A program made the position numbers and the translations under genes. Source: Micromonospora rubida (lineage in GTDB: Bacteria > Actinomycetota > Actinomycetes > Mycobacteriales > Micromonosporaceae). Taken from it: DNA of 64,000 nt. The stretch's first letter is position 1; each line of letters starts with the position of its first letter. Of this stretch, positions 40,540 through 49,809 are shown piece after piece. The stretch lies in NCBI RefSeq assembly GCF_009908295.1, contig NZ_JAAALO010000001.1:186001-250000 (forward strand). Reading direction: 5' to 3'. The notes under the pieces were generated by a model. It was not told the DNA's origin. It was given only the letters and a program-made list of their open reading frames with translations, and searched no databases.

Positions 40540-43337
40540 GCGGCACCCTCCGGGGACGGGACGAGGACGGCGAGGACCCGCAGCAGCGGATCGCCGGCGG
40601 TTTCCAGGCGGTCGAGCAGGTCGTGCTGCTCGGCGACGGTGGCGTGTACGCGCTGGCGGCGCTTCTCGCGGTGCGCGCCGGGCAACTCGTCGAGGATGCT
40701 GGCCTGCTCGAAGGTCCTCAGCTGCTCGCGGTGCCGGCGCAGCGGCTCGGCGTTGGCCTCGGCCCACTCGTCGCGCTTGCCCTCCAGGTGCCGCCGGGCG
40801 GCGTCCACGGCCTGCGGCAGCAGGTCCTTCAGCGGCGCGATCGCGACGGACCCGGCGCGGTTGACCATGGTCGGGCCGACGTCGGCCGCGCGGAGGACCT
40901 CGTCCATGGGGCGGACGGTCGGCTGCCCGGGCAGCCCGGAGACGGCCATCCACTGGACCACGGTGGGTTGGCCGAGGCGGTTGGCGTAGACGCCCTGGAT
41001 CAGATAGGTCGGTGCGGTCACGTCGGCGGTGAGCACCGGGGCCTGCTGCCGGCCGAGGCGGATCAGCACCTTGTCCACCAGCCAGTCGACCATCGGGTGC
41101 ACGTCGCTGAGGAACGCGATCTCCGGCCACATCGGCGTCCGGCTCTGCCGGGCCTGGTCGAGCTTGCGCTGGGCGAGCGCCCGATCGAAGGTGACCTTGA
41201 GTCGCAGCTTCTCGCCCTCCCGGTGGGCCCGCAGGTAGGAGCGGGGCAGGTCGGTGAGCCGGTGCACCAGGTCGTCGGGGGCGAAGAAGGTCAGCAGCTC
41301 GTCCTCGCGGCGCAGGTCGATGTGGTCCTCTGGGCGGTCCTCGTAGATCTCGTGCAGGGCGGCGTCGACGAAGTCGCGGGTGGAGTCGAAGAGCTTCGGC
41401 ACCCGGGCGCGGGGCACGTCCGCCGTCACGGGGGCGGTGCCGACGTCGCCGAAGAGGTCGGCCATCACGTCGACCTCGGCGTGGGCGTCCTCGTAGGACT
41501 CCTCCACCGACCTGCCGGCGAGCAGGTCGCGGACGAGCCGGTCCTCCTCGGCCCTGGCGTCGTAGAGCCCGGTCGCCGCCTCGACGCTGCCGAGGCTGCG
41601 GTGGGCCGTCTCCTCCCGGTCGAGCAGCTTCTTGGCGACCGTGCGGTCGTCCTTGGCGTCGTCGCGGGCCGAGGTGAGGATGAGCGCCCGGAACTGCGGC
41701 TGGTGCTTCTGGCCGTACCGGTCGATGCGGCCGTTGCGCTGCTCGATGCGGATGAGGCTCCACGGGACGTCGTAATGGATCAGATGGTGGCACTGCTGGT
41801 GCAGGTTGACACCCTCGGAGGCGACGTCGCCGGTGAAGAGCAGCCGCACGTCGCTGCCGGCCAGCTCGAACTCCTGGAGGATCTTCTGCTCGTCGGAGTC
41901 GGCGACGCCGCCGTGCAGCACCCGGACGGCGTTCGGCTTGAGGCCGAGCAGGCCGGGGACGACCTCGGCGAGCCACTTGACGGTCGGCACCCGCTCGGAG
42001 AAGACCACCGCCCGGAGGTCGCTGCCCCGGCCGACGCCGATCTTCTCCAACTCCTCGACCAGCCTCCGCAGCTTGCTGGAGTCCCGGTCGGACATCGCCG
42101 AGGTCAGCTCCGCGAGCCGGTCCAGCGCCGCCAGTTCCGTGCCGGTGGCCTTGCCGCGCCGGTTCGCCACCGTCTCGCGCAGCGCCCGGTGGGAGGAGAG
42201 GAAGGACTTCAACAGCGTGTACGGGAAGAGCCGGTGCTGACCCGTGACCGCCTCGTCGCTCCACTTGCCGGCCAGCCACACGTCGGTCAGCTCGTCGAAG
42301 ATCTGCTCCTCCACGCCGCCCGCCGCGCAGTGCAGCGCCTGGGAGGGGCCACGGTCGGCCCAGCGGTCGCCGATCTGGTCGCGCACCTCCGGGCTGATCT
42401 TCGTACGCCGCAGGTAGAGGTGGGCGATGTCGCTGGCCTGGTAGTTCTTCTCGTTGGCGATGGCCGCCGGGTCGAGCAGCGAGATCAGTTGGGCGAAGGA
42501 CTCCTTGTCACCGTTGTGCGGGGTGGCGCTGGCCAGCAGCAGCGCGTCGGTCTGCGCGGCGAGCCGGCGGGCCAGCTCGTTGCGCTGGGTGCCCTTGTTG
42601 ATGAGGTTGTGCGACTCGTCGATGACGACGGCGTCCCAGGTGGTGGCGTCGAGGTGGTGGCCGAACTGGCCGGCGTCCTTGAGGGTGTCGACGGAGATGA
42701 TGGCCCGCTTGAAGTAGGTGAACGGGTTCCGCCCGGCGGGGATCTCCTGCTGGATGCGCTGAATGCCGGTCGAGTCGAGCCGGACCAGCGGGATGGCGAA
42801 GCGGGTCCAGAGTTCCCGCTGGAACTGCTCCAGCACCTGCTGGGGCGACACGACGAGGATGCGGTCGCCCCGGCCCCGGCGGATCAGCTCGGCGAGGATC
42901 AGCCCGACCTCCAGGGTCTTGCCGAGGCCGACCACGTCGGCGAGCAGGATCCTTGGGCGCAGGCCGGACAGGGCCAGCTCGACGGGGCGCTGCTGGTAGG
43001 TCAGCGGGTCGAGCAGGAACCGGTCGGCCAGGGCCAGGCCCCGCTCGGTGCGGGGCAGCGGGGTGCGCCGCAGCACGGCCTCCAGGAACAGCCGGCTCTG
43101 CCGGAACCGGGAGGAGGTGTCCTGGACGAGTTCCGTCTCCTCGGGCACCAGCGGCGTGATCTCCTCCAGGCCCGTGAAGAAGGTGGCCTCGACGTCCTGG
43201 ACGAACTCGGAGACGCCGACTGCCTTGATCATGGTGCCGTCGGCGGTGCCGGTCTTCACGCCGCGGACCAGCCACTCCTCGTCCCGGACGGCGATGCGGG
43301 AGCCCGGGGCGAAGGTCGCGGCCTGGGTGGTGGTCAT
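40536..43337 (-). CDS. SNF2-type helicase, DrmD-like
   Basis: 933 residues. Superfamily-2 helicase core: motif I GLGKT at residues 137-141 (preceded by LADVV rather than LADEV), motif II DESH at 240-243, motif III ASATPHN, then RNGRIDRYGQ (motif VI) in the second RecA domain. A long C-terminal region with charged helices follows. The length and QRNGRIDRYGQKHQ segment match the HepA/RapA-like helicases that accompany DISARM (DrmD) and related methylase systems. It lies 13 bp after the kinase gene and overlaps the methyltransferase gene by 4 bp. Probably moves along or remodels DNA for the methyltransferase complex. Confidence 0.9.
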   Translation of the reverse strand: MTTTQAATFAPGSRIAVRDEEWLVRGVKTGTADGTMIKAVGVSEFVQDVEATFFTGLEEITPLVPEETELVQDTSSRFRQSRLFLEAVLRRTPLPRTERGLALADRFLLDPLTYQQRPVELALSGLRPRILLADVVGLGKTLEVGLILAELIRRGRGDRILVVSPQQVLEQFQRELWTRFAIPLVRLDSTGIQRIQQEIPAGRNPFTYFKRAIISVDTLKDAGQFGHHLDATTWDAVVIDESHNLINKGTQRNELARRLAAQTDALLLASATPHNGDKESFAQLISLLDPAAIANEKNYQASDIAHLYLRRTKISPEVRDQIGDRWADRGPSQALHCAAGGVEEQIFDELTDVWLAGKWSDEAVTGQHRLFPYTLLKSFLSSHRALRETVANRRGKATGTELAALDRLAELTSAMSDRDSSKLRRLVEELEKIGVGRGSDLRAVVFSERVPTVKWLAEVVPGLLGLKPNAVRVLHGGVADSDEQKILQEFELAGSDVRLLFTGDVASEGVNLHQQCHHLIHYDVPWSLIRIEQRNGRIDRYGQKHQPQFRALILTSARDDAKDDRTVAKKLLDREETAHRSLGSVEAATGLYDARAEEDRLVRDLLAGRSVEESYEDAHAEVDVMADLFGDVGTAPVTADVPRARVPKLFDSTRDFVDAALHEIYEDRPEDHIDLRREDELLTFFAPDDLVHRLTDLPRSYLRAHREGEKLRLKVTFDRALAQRKLDQARQSRTPMWPEIAFLSDVHPMVDWLVDKVLIRLGRQQAPVLTADVTAPTYLIQGVYANRLGQPTVVQWMAVSGLPGQPTVRPMDEVLRAADVGPTMVNRAGSVAIAPLKDLLPQAVDAARRHLEGKRDEWAEANAEPLRRHREQLRTFEQASILDELPGAHREKRRQRVHATVAEQHDLLDRLETAGDPLLRVLAVLVPSPEGAA

Positions 43338-43350
43338 CGGTGGGGCCTTC

Positions 43351-44418
43351 CTACAGGGTCGAGCGGCGGGCGTACTGGCGGCGCATCCTGTCGACCAGCC
43401 ACCGCACGTCGGCGGGGGGCGGGGCGGGCCGCTCGGGGTCGGCCTTCGTGGGGGCCGCCGTCTCCAGCTGCGGGGTGCTGTCCTCCGCGACGGGCGCGGC
43501 GTCCTCCGGGTCGCGGCGGGGGTCGTCCAGGCCCGGCGGGACCCGCAGCTCCAGGCCGCCGTCGTAGGTGAGGGCGGCGACCTCCTGCCGCAGGTCGTGG
43601 GCGGTCCGGCCGCTGCTGGCGGTGGCCACCGCGAGCAGTCGGGCGTGGACGGCGTCGAGCCGGGGCCGGGCCGTGGGGTCGAAGGCGAGCATCGCCCCCA
43701 GTAGCTGCACCAGCTCGGCCGGCACGTCGGACAGGTCGGGCAGGTCCCCCGGCTCGCTGATCCGCAGCAGCAGGTTCCACGAGTTGGTCGGCGGATAGAG
43801 CCCGTGCCCGGTGAGGGCGAAGACCAGGGTCGCGGCCAGGCCGTAGATGTCCAGCGCCGCAGTCAGCTGCCGCTCGCCCCGGACCTGCTCGGGTGACATG
43901 TAGGCGGGCGTGCCGACCAGCACGCCGGGCTCGGTCAGGTAGTCGCTGCGGTCGATGAGCAACGCCAGGCCGAAGTCGATGAGCTTCGGGCCGTCCGGCC
44001 CGAGGATGATGTTCTGCGGCTTGAGGTCGCGGTGCAGCAGCCCGGCCTGGTGCACCTTGGCCAGGCCGTCGGCCAGCATCGCGCCGGCCATGGCGGCCAG
44101 GGGAAGCGGCAGCGGCCCCCGCGCGTCGACGTGCTGCCGCAGGGTGGCACCGGCGACGTACTCGACGGCGAGCCAGGCCGGGTCGGCGAAGGGGTCGGCG
44201 TCCTCCAGCCGGGCGACCCGGGAGCCGAAGACCAGCTTGAGGCTCTCGACCTCGGCGGCGAACCGCTCCCGCACGGTCGGCCCCTCGATCAGGTGTTGCC
44301 TGATCACCTTGAGCGCCACCCGGTCCGCCGTCGGCGACACCGCGAAGTAGACGTCGCCCATGCCTCCCGAACCGAGCAGTCTGACCAGTTCATAGCCGCC
44401 GATTGTGCCCAGCGTCAT
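43351..44418 (-). CDS. Serine/threonine protein kinase of the helicase-methylase operon
   Basis: 355 residues. Complete Hanks-type kinase: glycine loop LGSGGMGDVY, VALKV Lys, catalytic HRDLKPQNI, DFG loop (LIDFGLALL) and the APE-equivalent SPEQ. The kinase domain (about 270 residues) is followed by a soluble Pro/Glu-rich tail of about 85 residues, with no transmembrane helix or PASTA domain, so it is cytosolic unlike PknB. GAAGGAG precedes ATG 44418, and the helicase starts 13 bp after its stop. Kinases occur in BREX/Pgl (PglW) and other defence loci; this one is much shorter than PglW. It may control the helicase/methylase by phosphorylation. Confidence 0.92.
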   Translation of the reverse strand: MTLGTIGGYELVRLLGSGGMGDVYFAVSPTADRVALKVIRQHLIEGPTVRERFAAEVESLKLVFGSRVARLEDADPFADPAWLAVEYVAGATLRQHVDARGPLPLPLAAMAGAMLADGLAKVHQAGLLHRDLKPQNIILGPDGPKLIDFGLALLIDRSDYLTEPGVLVGTPAYMSPEQVRGERQLTAALDIYGLAATLVFALTGHGLYPPTNSWNLLLRISEPGDLPDLSDVPAELVQLLGAMLAFDPTARPRLDAVHARLLAVATASSGRTAHDLRQEVAALTYDGGLELRVPPGLDDPRRDPEDAAPVAEDSTPQLETAAPTKADPERPAPPPADVRWLVDRMRRQYARRSTL

Positions 44419-44514
44419 TCGTCTCCTTCACGATGACACCCACCCGAACCGTGGCCGTCATGTCGGTCCACGTCAGACGGACGCATGACCGTACAACGCT
44501 GTCCGACCAGGGGG

Positions 44515-46485
44515 CTACCGGCGCCTCGGTGCCCTGCGCTGCTCCTGCGGGTCACCGTCCGGACGCAGGCCACCGCTCGCCAGGCCATCGGCGGTGAGCT
44601 GCACCAGCTCCGCCCCCAGCGCCGCAGCCTGTCGGATTGCCGACTCGAAGGCGGCGAGCCGCCGGAACGCCTCCCCCAGCGCCCGCTGCTCGTCGGGCGG
44701 CAGCCGCCGCACCTGCGCCCGCCGGATGTCGACGCGCAGCGTTCCGGACAGGCTGGACGCCTGCCGCTCGTTGGCGGAGGTGCGCAGCTGCCCGGCGAGG
44801 AACCACGGGTCGAGGGCGGCCGGGTTGGGGCGCAGCAGGTAGAGGTTGCGGCCGAGCAGCGCCCCCTCGGCGGTGACGACCCGGGGGGTGAGCTGCCGGG
44901 CGATCATCGGCACCACCACGTCGCCGACGGCGAGCGGTATCTCCTGGCCGAGCCTGCCGTCGTCCCGGCCGGAGGCGTCGTCGCCGTTCAGCACGTCCTC
45001 GACGGTGAGCACGGGCGGCCCGTCGGCCGGGGCGCCGTGGCCGTCCGGGCCGGTGGCCTTGATCGGCCCGATCAGGTGGAGCGCGCCGGTGCGGGCCAGC
45101 TCGCCGACGGTGAGGGTGGGCTGCGGCGGGCCGCCGGGCGCGGTGACGACCTGGGTCATCAGCGCCGGCAGCTCGCCGACGAGGGCGGCCAGCCGCTCTC
45201 TGGCGCGTACCAGACGCTCGCCTGTCGCCTCGCCCCCGACGGCGGGTTGGCGGCGGGCGGGGGTGAGGTCGACGTCCTCGTCGAGCAGCTCGATGACCGG
45301 GACCGCGCGGGCGAAGCCGGCCTGCTCCATCTCGGCGTCGCCGGCGGCGGTGAAGGCCCGCCAGGCGGCGAGGACCCGCGCGGACAGCGCGGCCGGGTCG
45401 CTCCCGGCGGCGTCGACGAGCAGCGCCCGCGCCGGTGGGGGCGCGTCGGCAGCGGCCCGCCGCAGCACCCACAGGTGCAGCGGTACGCCGTGCGCCGCGC
45501 CGACCCCGACCGGGAGCGCGACGACGGCGCGCAGATGGCCCCGGCGCAGCAGTTCGGCGCGGATCCGGCGGCCGGAGCGGCGGCCGGCGACGGTGGGTGG
45601 CATCAGCAGGACGGCGTGCCCGCCGACCCGCAGGTGGGCGAGGGCGTGCTGCGCCCAGGCAAGTTCGGGCTCGCCTCGGGGGGTGCTGCCGACGATCCAC
45701 CGGGGGTCGTGGCCGAGTTCCTCGTCGCCCCAGTTGCTGACGCCGAACGGCGGGTGGCAGACGACGGCGTCGACCGGGTCGTCGGCGAAGGCGTCGGCGC
45801 GCAGCGAGTCGCCGGGGCGGACCTGGCCGGGGGCGTCGTGCAGGGCGAGCCAGAGGCCGGCGAGCGTGGCGAAGTCGGGGACGAGCTCCTGCCCGTACGC
45901 GGCGGTGCAGCCGGCGCGGACGGCGGCGCGGAGGAGGGCGCCGGTGCCGGCGGCCGGGTCGAGGACGGTGCCGCCGACGTCGGCGAGCCCGACCATGAGG
46001 TCGGCCAGGTCGTCCGGGGTGGCAGCGGGGCGGCCTGCGCTGTGGGCGGCGAACCGCTGCCACAGCTCGTCGAACGCGCCCTGCGGGCCCCGGTCGGCGG
46101 CGAGGGCGTCGAGGTCGGGCAGCAGGGGCGCGAGGTGCGGGTCGAGGTCGGGCAGCGGGGGCGTGTCGACCGGTCGGCGGTGGGGGCGCTCGCCCCGCCG
46201 GCGGCCCAGCAGGTGGGCGCCGACTGCGGCGAGGCCGGCGGCGGGTGAGTTGCCGGTCGCGGCGAGGTGTCGCCAGATCCGGTCGGCGGTGGAGAGCTCG
46301 CCGAGCTTGCCCTGCCCGCGCAGCCACTGCTCCACCTGGGTCAGGTCGAACTCGGGGCTGGCCGCGCTCCCGCCCACGGGGGCGGGGAAGTCGGCGTGCC
46401 GCTTGCGCCAGTTGCTGACGGCGGCGCGGCCCACCCCGGCGAGCCGGGCGATGTCCGCCGCCGTGACCGTCACTGTCTCCTGCAT
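44515..46485 (-). CDS. HTH-N6-methylase-fold protein with altered motif IV
   Basis: 656 residues. N-terminal HTH (TAADIARLAGVGRAAVSNWR, residues about 8-27), a helical segment, then an HsdM-like SAM domain: motif I LDPAAGTGALL near residues 190-200 and motif IV reading CHPPFG instead of NPPF, with His244 at the catalytic Asn position. The C-terminal third resembles a recognition domain (LTVGELARTGAL, VVPMIARQLTP). Asn/Asp at motif IV is normally required for adenine methylation, so the protein may bind but not modify DNA, and could act as repressor or specificity factor. It is the first gene of the leftward operon, divergent from the ATPase. Confidence 0.85.
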   Translation of the reverse strand: MQETVTVTAADIARLAGVGRAAVSNWRKRHADFPAPVGGSAASPEFDLTQVEQWLRGQGKLGELSTADRIWRHLAATGNSPAAGLAAVGAHLLGRRRGERPHRRPVDTPPLPDLDPHLAPLLPDLDALAADRGPQGAFDELWQRFAAHSAGRPAATPDDLADLMVGLADVGGTVLDPAAGTGALLRAAVRAGCTAAYGQELVPDFATLAGLWLALHDAPGQVRPGDSLRADAFADDPVDAVVCHPPFGVSNWGDEELGHDPRWIVGSTPRGEPELAWAQHALAHLRVGGHAVLLMPPTVAGRRSGRRIRAELLRRGHLRAVVALPVGVGAAHGVPLHLWVLRRAAADAPPPARALLVDAAGSDPAALSARVLAAWRAFTAAGDAEMEQAGFARAVPVIELLDEDVDLTPARRQPAVGGEATGERLVRARERLAALVGELPALMTQVVTAPGGPPQPTLTVGELARTGALHLIGPIKATGPDGHGAPADGPPVLTVEDVLNGDDASGRDDGRLGQEIPLAVGDVVVPMIARQLTPRVVTAEGALLGRNLYLLRPNPAALDPWFLAGQLRTSANERQASSLSGTLRVDIRRAQVRRLPPDEQRALGEAFRRLAAFESAIRQAAALGAELVQLTADGLASGGLRPDGDPQEQRRAPRRR

Positions 46486-46505
46486 CCTCGCAGTGTGGCA
46501 GACGC

Positions 46506-46551
46506 GTCAACCGTCATGCTTGTTGACACGGTTCACAAGCGGTGCTTCTAT
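46506..46551 (+). promoter_or_regulatory. Divergent promoter region with inverted repeat
   Basis: TTGACA at 46523-46528 and TTCTAT at 46546-46551 are 17 bp apart and suit a rightward sigma-70-like promoter for the ATPase gene. GTCAAC (46506-46511) and GTTGAC (46522-46527) form an inverted repeat with a 10-base spacer overlapping this -35 and a leftward TTGACG (46510-46505), so one bound dimer could control both directions. Confidence 0.45.
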
Positions 46552-46702
46552 TGACCGTCACCGCCGCCGGGTCAAAGGACGGCGGTCCCGGCCACCGGCC
46601 CGTCCGCGACACCAGCTCCACATCGTCCACACCCCACATCCACCGCCCGTCGGGCGGGCCGGCGAGCCGCCGGCCCGCAGACGCCACGCGCTTGGAGACG
46701 CC

Positions 46703-49210
46703 ATGAACCGGACCTCGCAGCCCAGCACCGCGCCCGTGCTCGACCTGATCTTCGACCGGCTGGCCGACGACGACGTGCCGACCGACACCGCCGAGCTGGT
46801 CCTCGCCGCGTTCGGCGGCGACGGCGACCTGGCCTCCGCCCTCGCGGGCCACCCCACCCGGCTCGACCCCCGCTCCCACGAACCCGACGGCCCGCCGGAC
46901 CGGATCTGGCTCACGTCGGTGACCGTCGCCGGGTTCCGGGGCGTCGGCGCGGAGCGGACCGTCGAGATCGGCCCCGGGCCGGGAATCACGCTGGTCGTCG
47001 GGCGCAACGGCTCCGGGAAGTCCAGCTTCGCCGAGGCCGTCGAGCTGGCCCTCACCGGGGACAGCGCCCGCTGGGCCGAGCGCACCAGCGTCTGGCGGAC
47101 GGGCTGGCGCAACCTGCACACCCCGGACCCGTGCCGGATCGGCGTGGAGCTGCGGGTCGACGGGGAGGCCACGCCGACCCGGGTGACGCGGGCCTGGCCG
47201 GCCGGGGCCGAGCTGGACGACGCCCGGGTCACCGTCACCAGCGCCCAGGGGCGGCACGCCGGCCTCGCCGAGCTGGGCCTGGCCCGGCCGCTGGAGCTGT
47301 ACCGGCCGTTCCTCACCGCCGCCGAGCTGGGCCGGCTCGCCGCCGGCACCCAGAGCCAGCTGTTCGACGCGCTCTTCGCCATCCTCGGCCTCGACGCGCT
47401 CACCGAGGCCGACCAGCGACTGCTGCGCGCCACGCGGCCCATCGACGCCGACAACAAGGAGGTGCGCGCCCGCCGCGCCGCCCTCACCGACGTGCTCGCC
47501 GGAATCGACGACGACCGGGCCCGGCGGGCCGGTGCGCTGCTGCGCGGCCGGGGACCGGTCGACGCCACCACGCTGACCGCGATCATCGACGAGCCGGACG
47601 AGACGGGCGGGGACGAGACCGTGCGGGCCTGCCGGTCCCTCGCCGCCCTCACCCTGCCCCCGGCCGACGAGGTGGCCCGGCTGGCCAGCGAGCTGCGCCG
47701 GGCGGCGGAGGAGGCGGTGCGGCACGACGGTGACCGGTCCCGGGCGGCGCTGCGCGGCGCGGAACTGCTCCGGCTCGCGCTGGAGGAGCACGAGGACCGG
47801 GGCGAGGGCCCCTGCCCGGTCTGCGCCACCGGCACCCTGGACGGCGGGTGGCGGGCCACCGCCACGGCGTCGCTGACCGAGCTGCGGCGCCGCAGTGTCG
47901 CCGCACAGTCGGCGGCGACCCGGCTGACCGCACTGCTGCAGCGGGCGCACCACCTCGTGGACGACCTGATGGTCCCCGGGGACGACGTGCCGCTCGCGGC
48001 GGCCTGGGCGGCGGGCGAGGCCGGGGCGCTGGGCGAGGCGACGGGGACCGTGGGCGAGGCGGTGCAGGCGCTGGGCGAGGCGACGGTGGCGCTGCGGCGC
48101 GTACCCGCTGATCCCGCGGAGCTGGCCGACCACCTCGCCGCGCGGTACCCGCAGGTGCTGGCGGCGGCGGACGTGGCGCGGACGCACGCCGAGGAGTTCC
48201 TGCGGGGACGCGACACCGGGTGGCGCGCGGCGGTGACCGAGCTGCGGAGCTGGCTGGCCGCCGTGGAGGGCCTGCCGGCCCGGGAGGCCACCCTGGCCCG
48301 GTTGAAGGCCGCGCGCGGATGGCTGAAGGAGGCCGGCGCGGCGATCCGCGACGAGCGGGTCGCACCGTTCGCCGCGCACTCCCAGCGGATCTGGGAGCAG
48401 CTGCGTCAGGAGAGCAACGTCGAACTGGGGACGATGGCCCTCGCCGGGACCAACACCCGGCGGCGGGTGGTGTTCCCGGTCAGCGTGGACGGCTCCGACA
48501 ACGGCACCGCGCTGGGGGTGATGAGCCAGGGCGAGATGCACGCCCTGGGGCTGGCCACGTTCCTGCCGCGCAGCTGCGCCGAGGAAAGTCCGTTCCGGTT
48601 CGTCATCGTCGACGACCCGGTGCAGAGCATGGACCCGTCCAAGGTGGACGGCCTGGCCCGGGTGCTTGCGGAGCTGGCCGAACACCGGCAGGTGGTGGTG
48701 TTCACCCACGACACCCGGCTCCCCGACGCGGTGCGCCGGCTGGACCTGGGCCGGGCCCGGATCGTGGAGGTGCACCGGGCGGAGCAGTCGGTGGTGACGC
48801 TGCGGCCCGGCTCCGACCCGGTGTCCCGCTACCTCGACGACGCGTACGCGCTGTCGCGCAGCGACGAGGTGCCGGCAGAGGTGCGCGGGCCGGTCGTGGC
48901 GGAGCTGTGCCGCTCGGCGGTGGAGGCTGCCTGCCACCAGCGGGTGTGGCGGACCAGGGTGGCGCGCGGGGTGCCGCACGACGAGATCGAGGCGGCCGTC
49001 GCCGCGTCCCGCCGGCTGACCACGACCGTGGCGCTGGCCGTCTTCGACGACGCCGAGCGCGGCGGTGAGGTGCTCGGCTGGCTGGGCCGGCGGGGCCACC
49101 GGGCGGTCGACGCGTACCGGGCGTGCCGGGAGGGCGTGCACGGGGCCTACCTGGCGGACCTGCCCGGCCTCGTCGCGGACGCCCGCGCCCTCGCGGGGGT
49201 GCTGTCGTGA
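46703..49210 (+). CDS. SMC/Rad50-like ATPase with CxxC hook
   Basis: 835 residues. ABC-type ATPase split by a coiled-coil-like insertion: Walker A VGRNGSGKSS at residues 99-108, CPVC at about 371-374 (zinc-hook-like, as in Rad50), signature MSQGEMHALGL near 607, Walker B FVIVDDPVQSMDP near 635 and H-loop VFTHD near 667. The last 150 residues are helical. This places it among SMC/RecF-like DNA-binding ATPases; comparable proteins occur in Lamassu-type and other defence systems, but it is not assigned to one. GGAG precedes ATG 46703. It is divergent from the methylase operon and coupled to a small downstream gene (GTGA). Confidence 0.88.
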   Translation: MNRTSQPSTAPVLDLIFDRLADDDVPTDTAELVLAAFGGDGDLASALAGHPTRLDPRSHEPDGPPDRIWLTSVTVAGFRGVGAERTVEIGPGPGITLVVGRNGSGKSSFAEAVELALTGDSARWAERTSVWRTGWRNLHTPDPCRIGVELRVDGEATPTRVTRAWPAGAELDDARVTVTSAQGRHAGLAELGLARPLELYRPFLTAAELGRLAAGTQSQLFDALFAILGLDALTEADQRLLRATRPIDADNKEVRARRAALTDVLAGIDDDRARRAGALLRGRGPVDATTLTAIIDEPDETGGDETVRACRSLAALTLPPADEVARLASELRRAAEEAVRHDGDRSRAALRGAELLRLALEEHEDRGEGPCPVCATGTLDGGWRATATASLTELRRRSVAAQSAATRLTALLQRAHHLVDDLMVPGDDVPLAAAWAAGEAGALGEATGTVGEAVQALGEATVALRRVPADPAELADHLAARYPQVLAAADVARTHAEEFLRGRDTGWRAAVTELRSWLAAVEGLPAREATLARLKAARGWLKEAGAAIRDERVAPFAAHSQRIWEQLRQESNVELGTMALAGTNTRRRVVFPVSVDGSDNGTALGVMSQGEMHALGLATFLPRSCAEESPFRFVIVDDPVQSMDPSKVDGLARVLAELAEHRQVVVFTHDTRLPDAVRRLDLGRARIVEVHRAEQSVVTLRPGSDPVSRYLDDAYALSRSDEVPAEVRGPVVAELCRSAVEAACHQRVWRTRVARGVPHDEIEAAVAASRRLTTTVALAVFDDAERGGEVLGWLGRRGHRAVDAYRACREGVHGAYLADLPGLVADARALAGVLS

Positions 49211-49656
49211 GCGCCCCGACGATGCTCCGCAGCAGGGTGACCGCGCCGACCCCCCAGCGCTGCCTGGCGGCAGCCGACCAACTGCTGCGCGGGGCGGGCC
49301 CACTCGGCGCGCAGGCGGTGGACGCCGGCTGGTGGCCGCGGGCGTGCGCGTGCCTGATCCGGCTGGCGCTGGAGGGCGGCGTCGACGGCTACTGGCGGCG
49401 GGTGCGTCCGGCGGTGGCGGAGTGCCAGCAGGGCCGGGCCAAGCACCTCATGCTGGGCGGCCGGCTCGGGCCGGGCCGGCCGGTGGCACGCCGCGTCGCG
49501 TACGCGTGGGCGGCGCTGTCGGCGGCGACCCACCACCACTGCTACGAGCTGGCGCCGACGGCGGCGGAGCTGCGCCGGCTGCACACGGAGGTCACCGCCC
49601 TGCTCGCCCGCCTCGACCGGACGGACACGACCCCGGCCGACCACGGGGCGGACTGA
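49207..49656 (+). CDS. Small partner of the SMC-like ATPase
   Basis: 149 residues, mostly helical, with an aromatic/His cluster AATHHHCYELAPT and conserved-looking WWPRACACLIRLALEGG. GTG 49207 overlaps the ATPase stop (GTGA), showing translational coupling and implying a subunit relationship. No nuclease or membrane motif visible. Function unknown. Confidence 0.75.
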   Translation: MSAPTMLRSRVTAPTPQRCLAAADQLLRGAGPLGAQAVDAGWWPRACACLIRLALEGGVDGYWRRVRPAVAECQQGRAKHLMLGGRLGPGRPVARRVAYAWAALSAATHHHCYELAPTAAELRRLHTEVTALLARLDRTDTTPADHGAD

Positions 49657-49809
49657 CGGTCGGCCCGATGTCGCCGATCGGACAGCACGGGTGGCACCCG
49701 GTCGCGGGGATCGCGTCTACTGTCGAGGCCCGCCGCCCGGTCGCCCCGCCCGGCGCAGCCACGACCGTCGTGCGGGTCGTCGACACACAGCCGAACGGAA
49801 GGCTCCCCT

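Noticed and set aside
35623..42279. Apparent 2218-residue methyltransferase extending to 42279
   Set aside because: The part above 40539 is an Arg/Pro/Gly-rich shadow of the helicase gene in another frame; ATG 40539 with the ATGA overlap is the natural start.
35623..43337. Complete DISARM system
   Set aside because: Only DrmD-like and DrmMI-like proteins are present; no drmA, drmB or drmC was found in the flanking genes.
44846..49210. Apparent 1454-residue ATPase starting at 44846
   Set aside because: The first 620 codons are antisense to the HTH-methylase gene; GGAG and ATG 46703 mark the real start.
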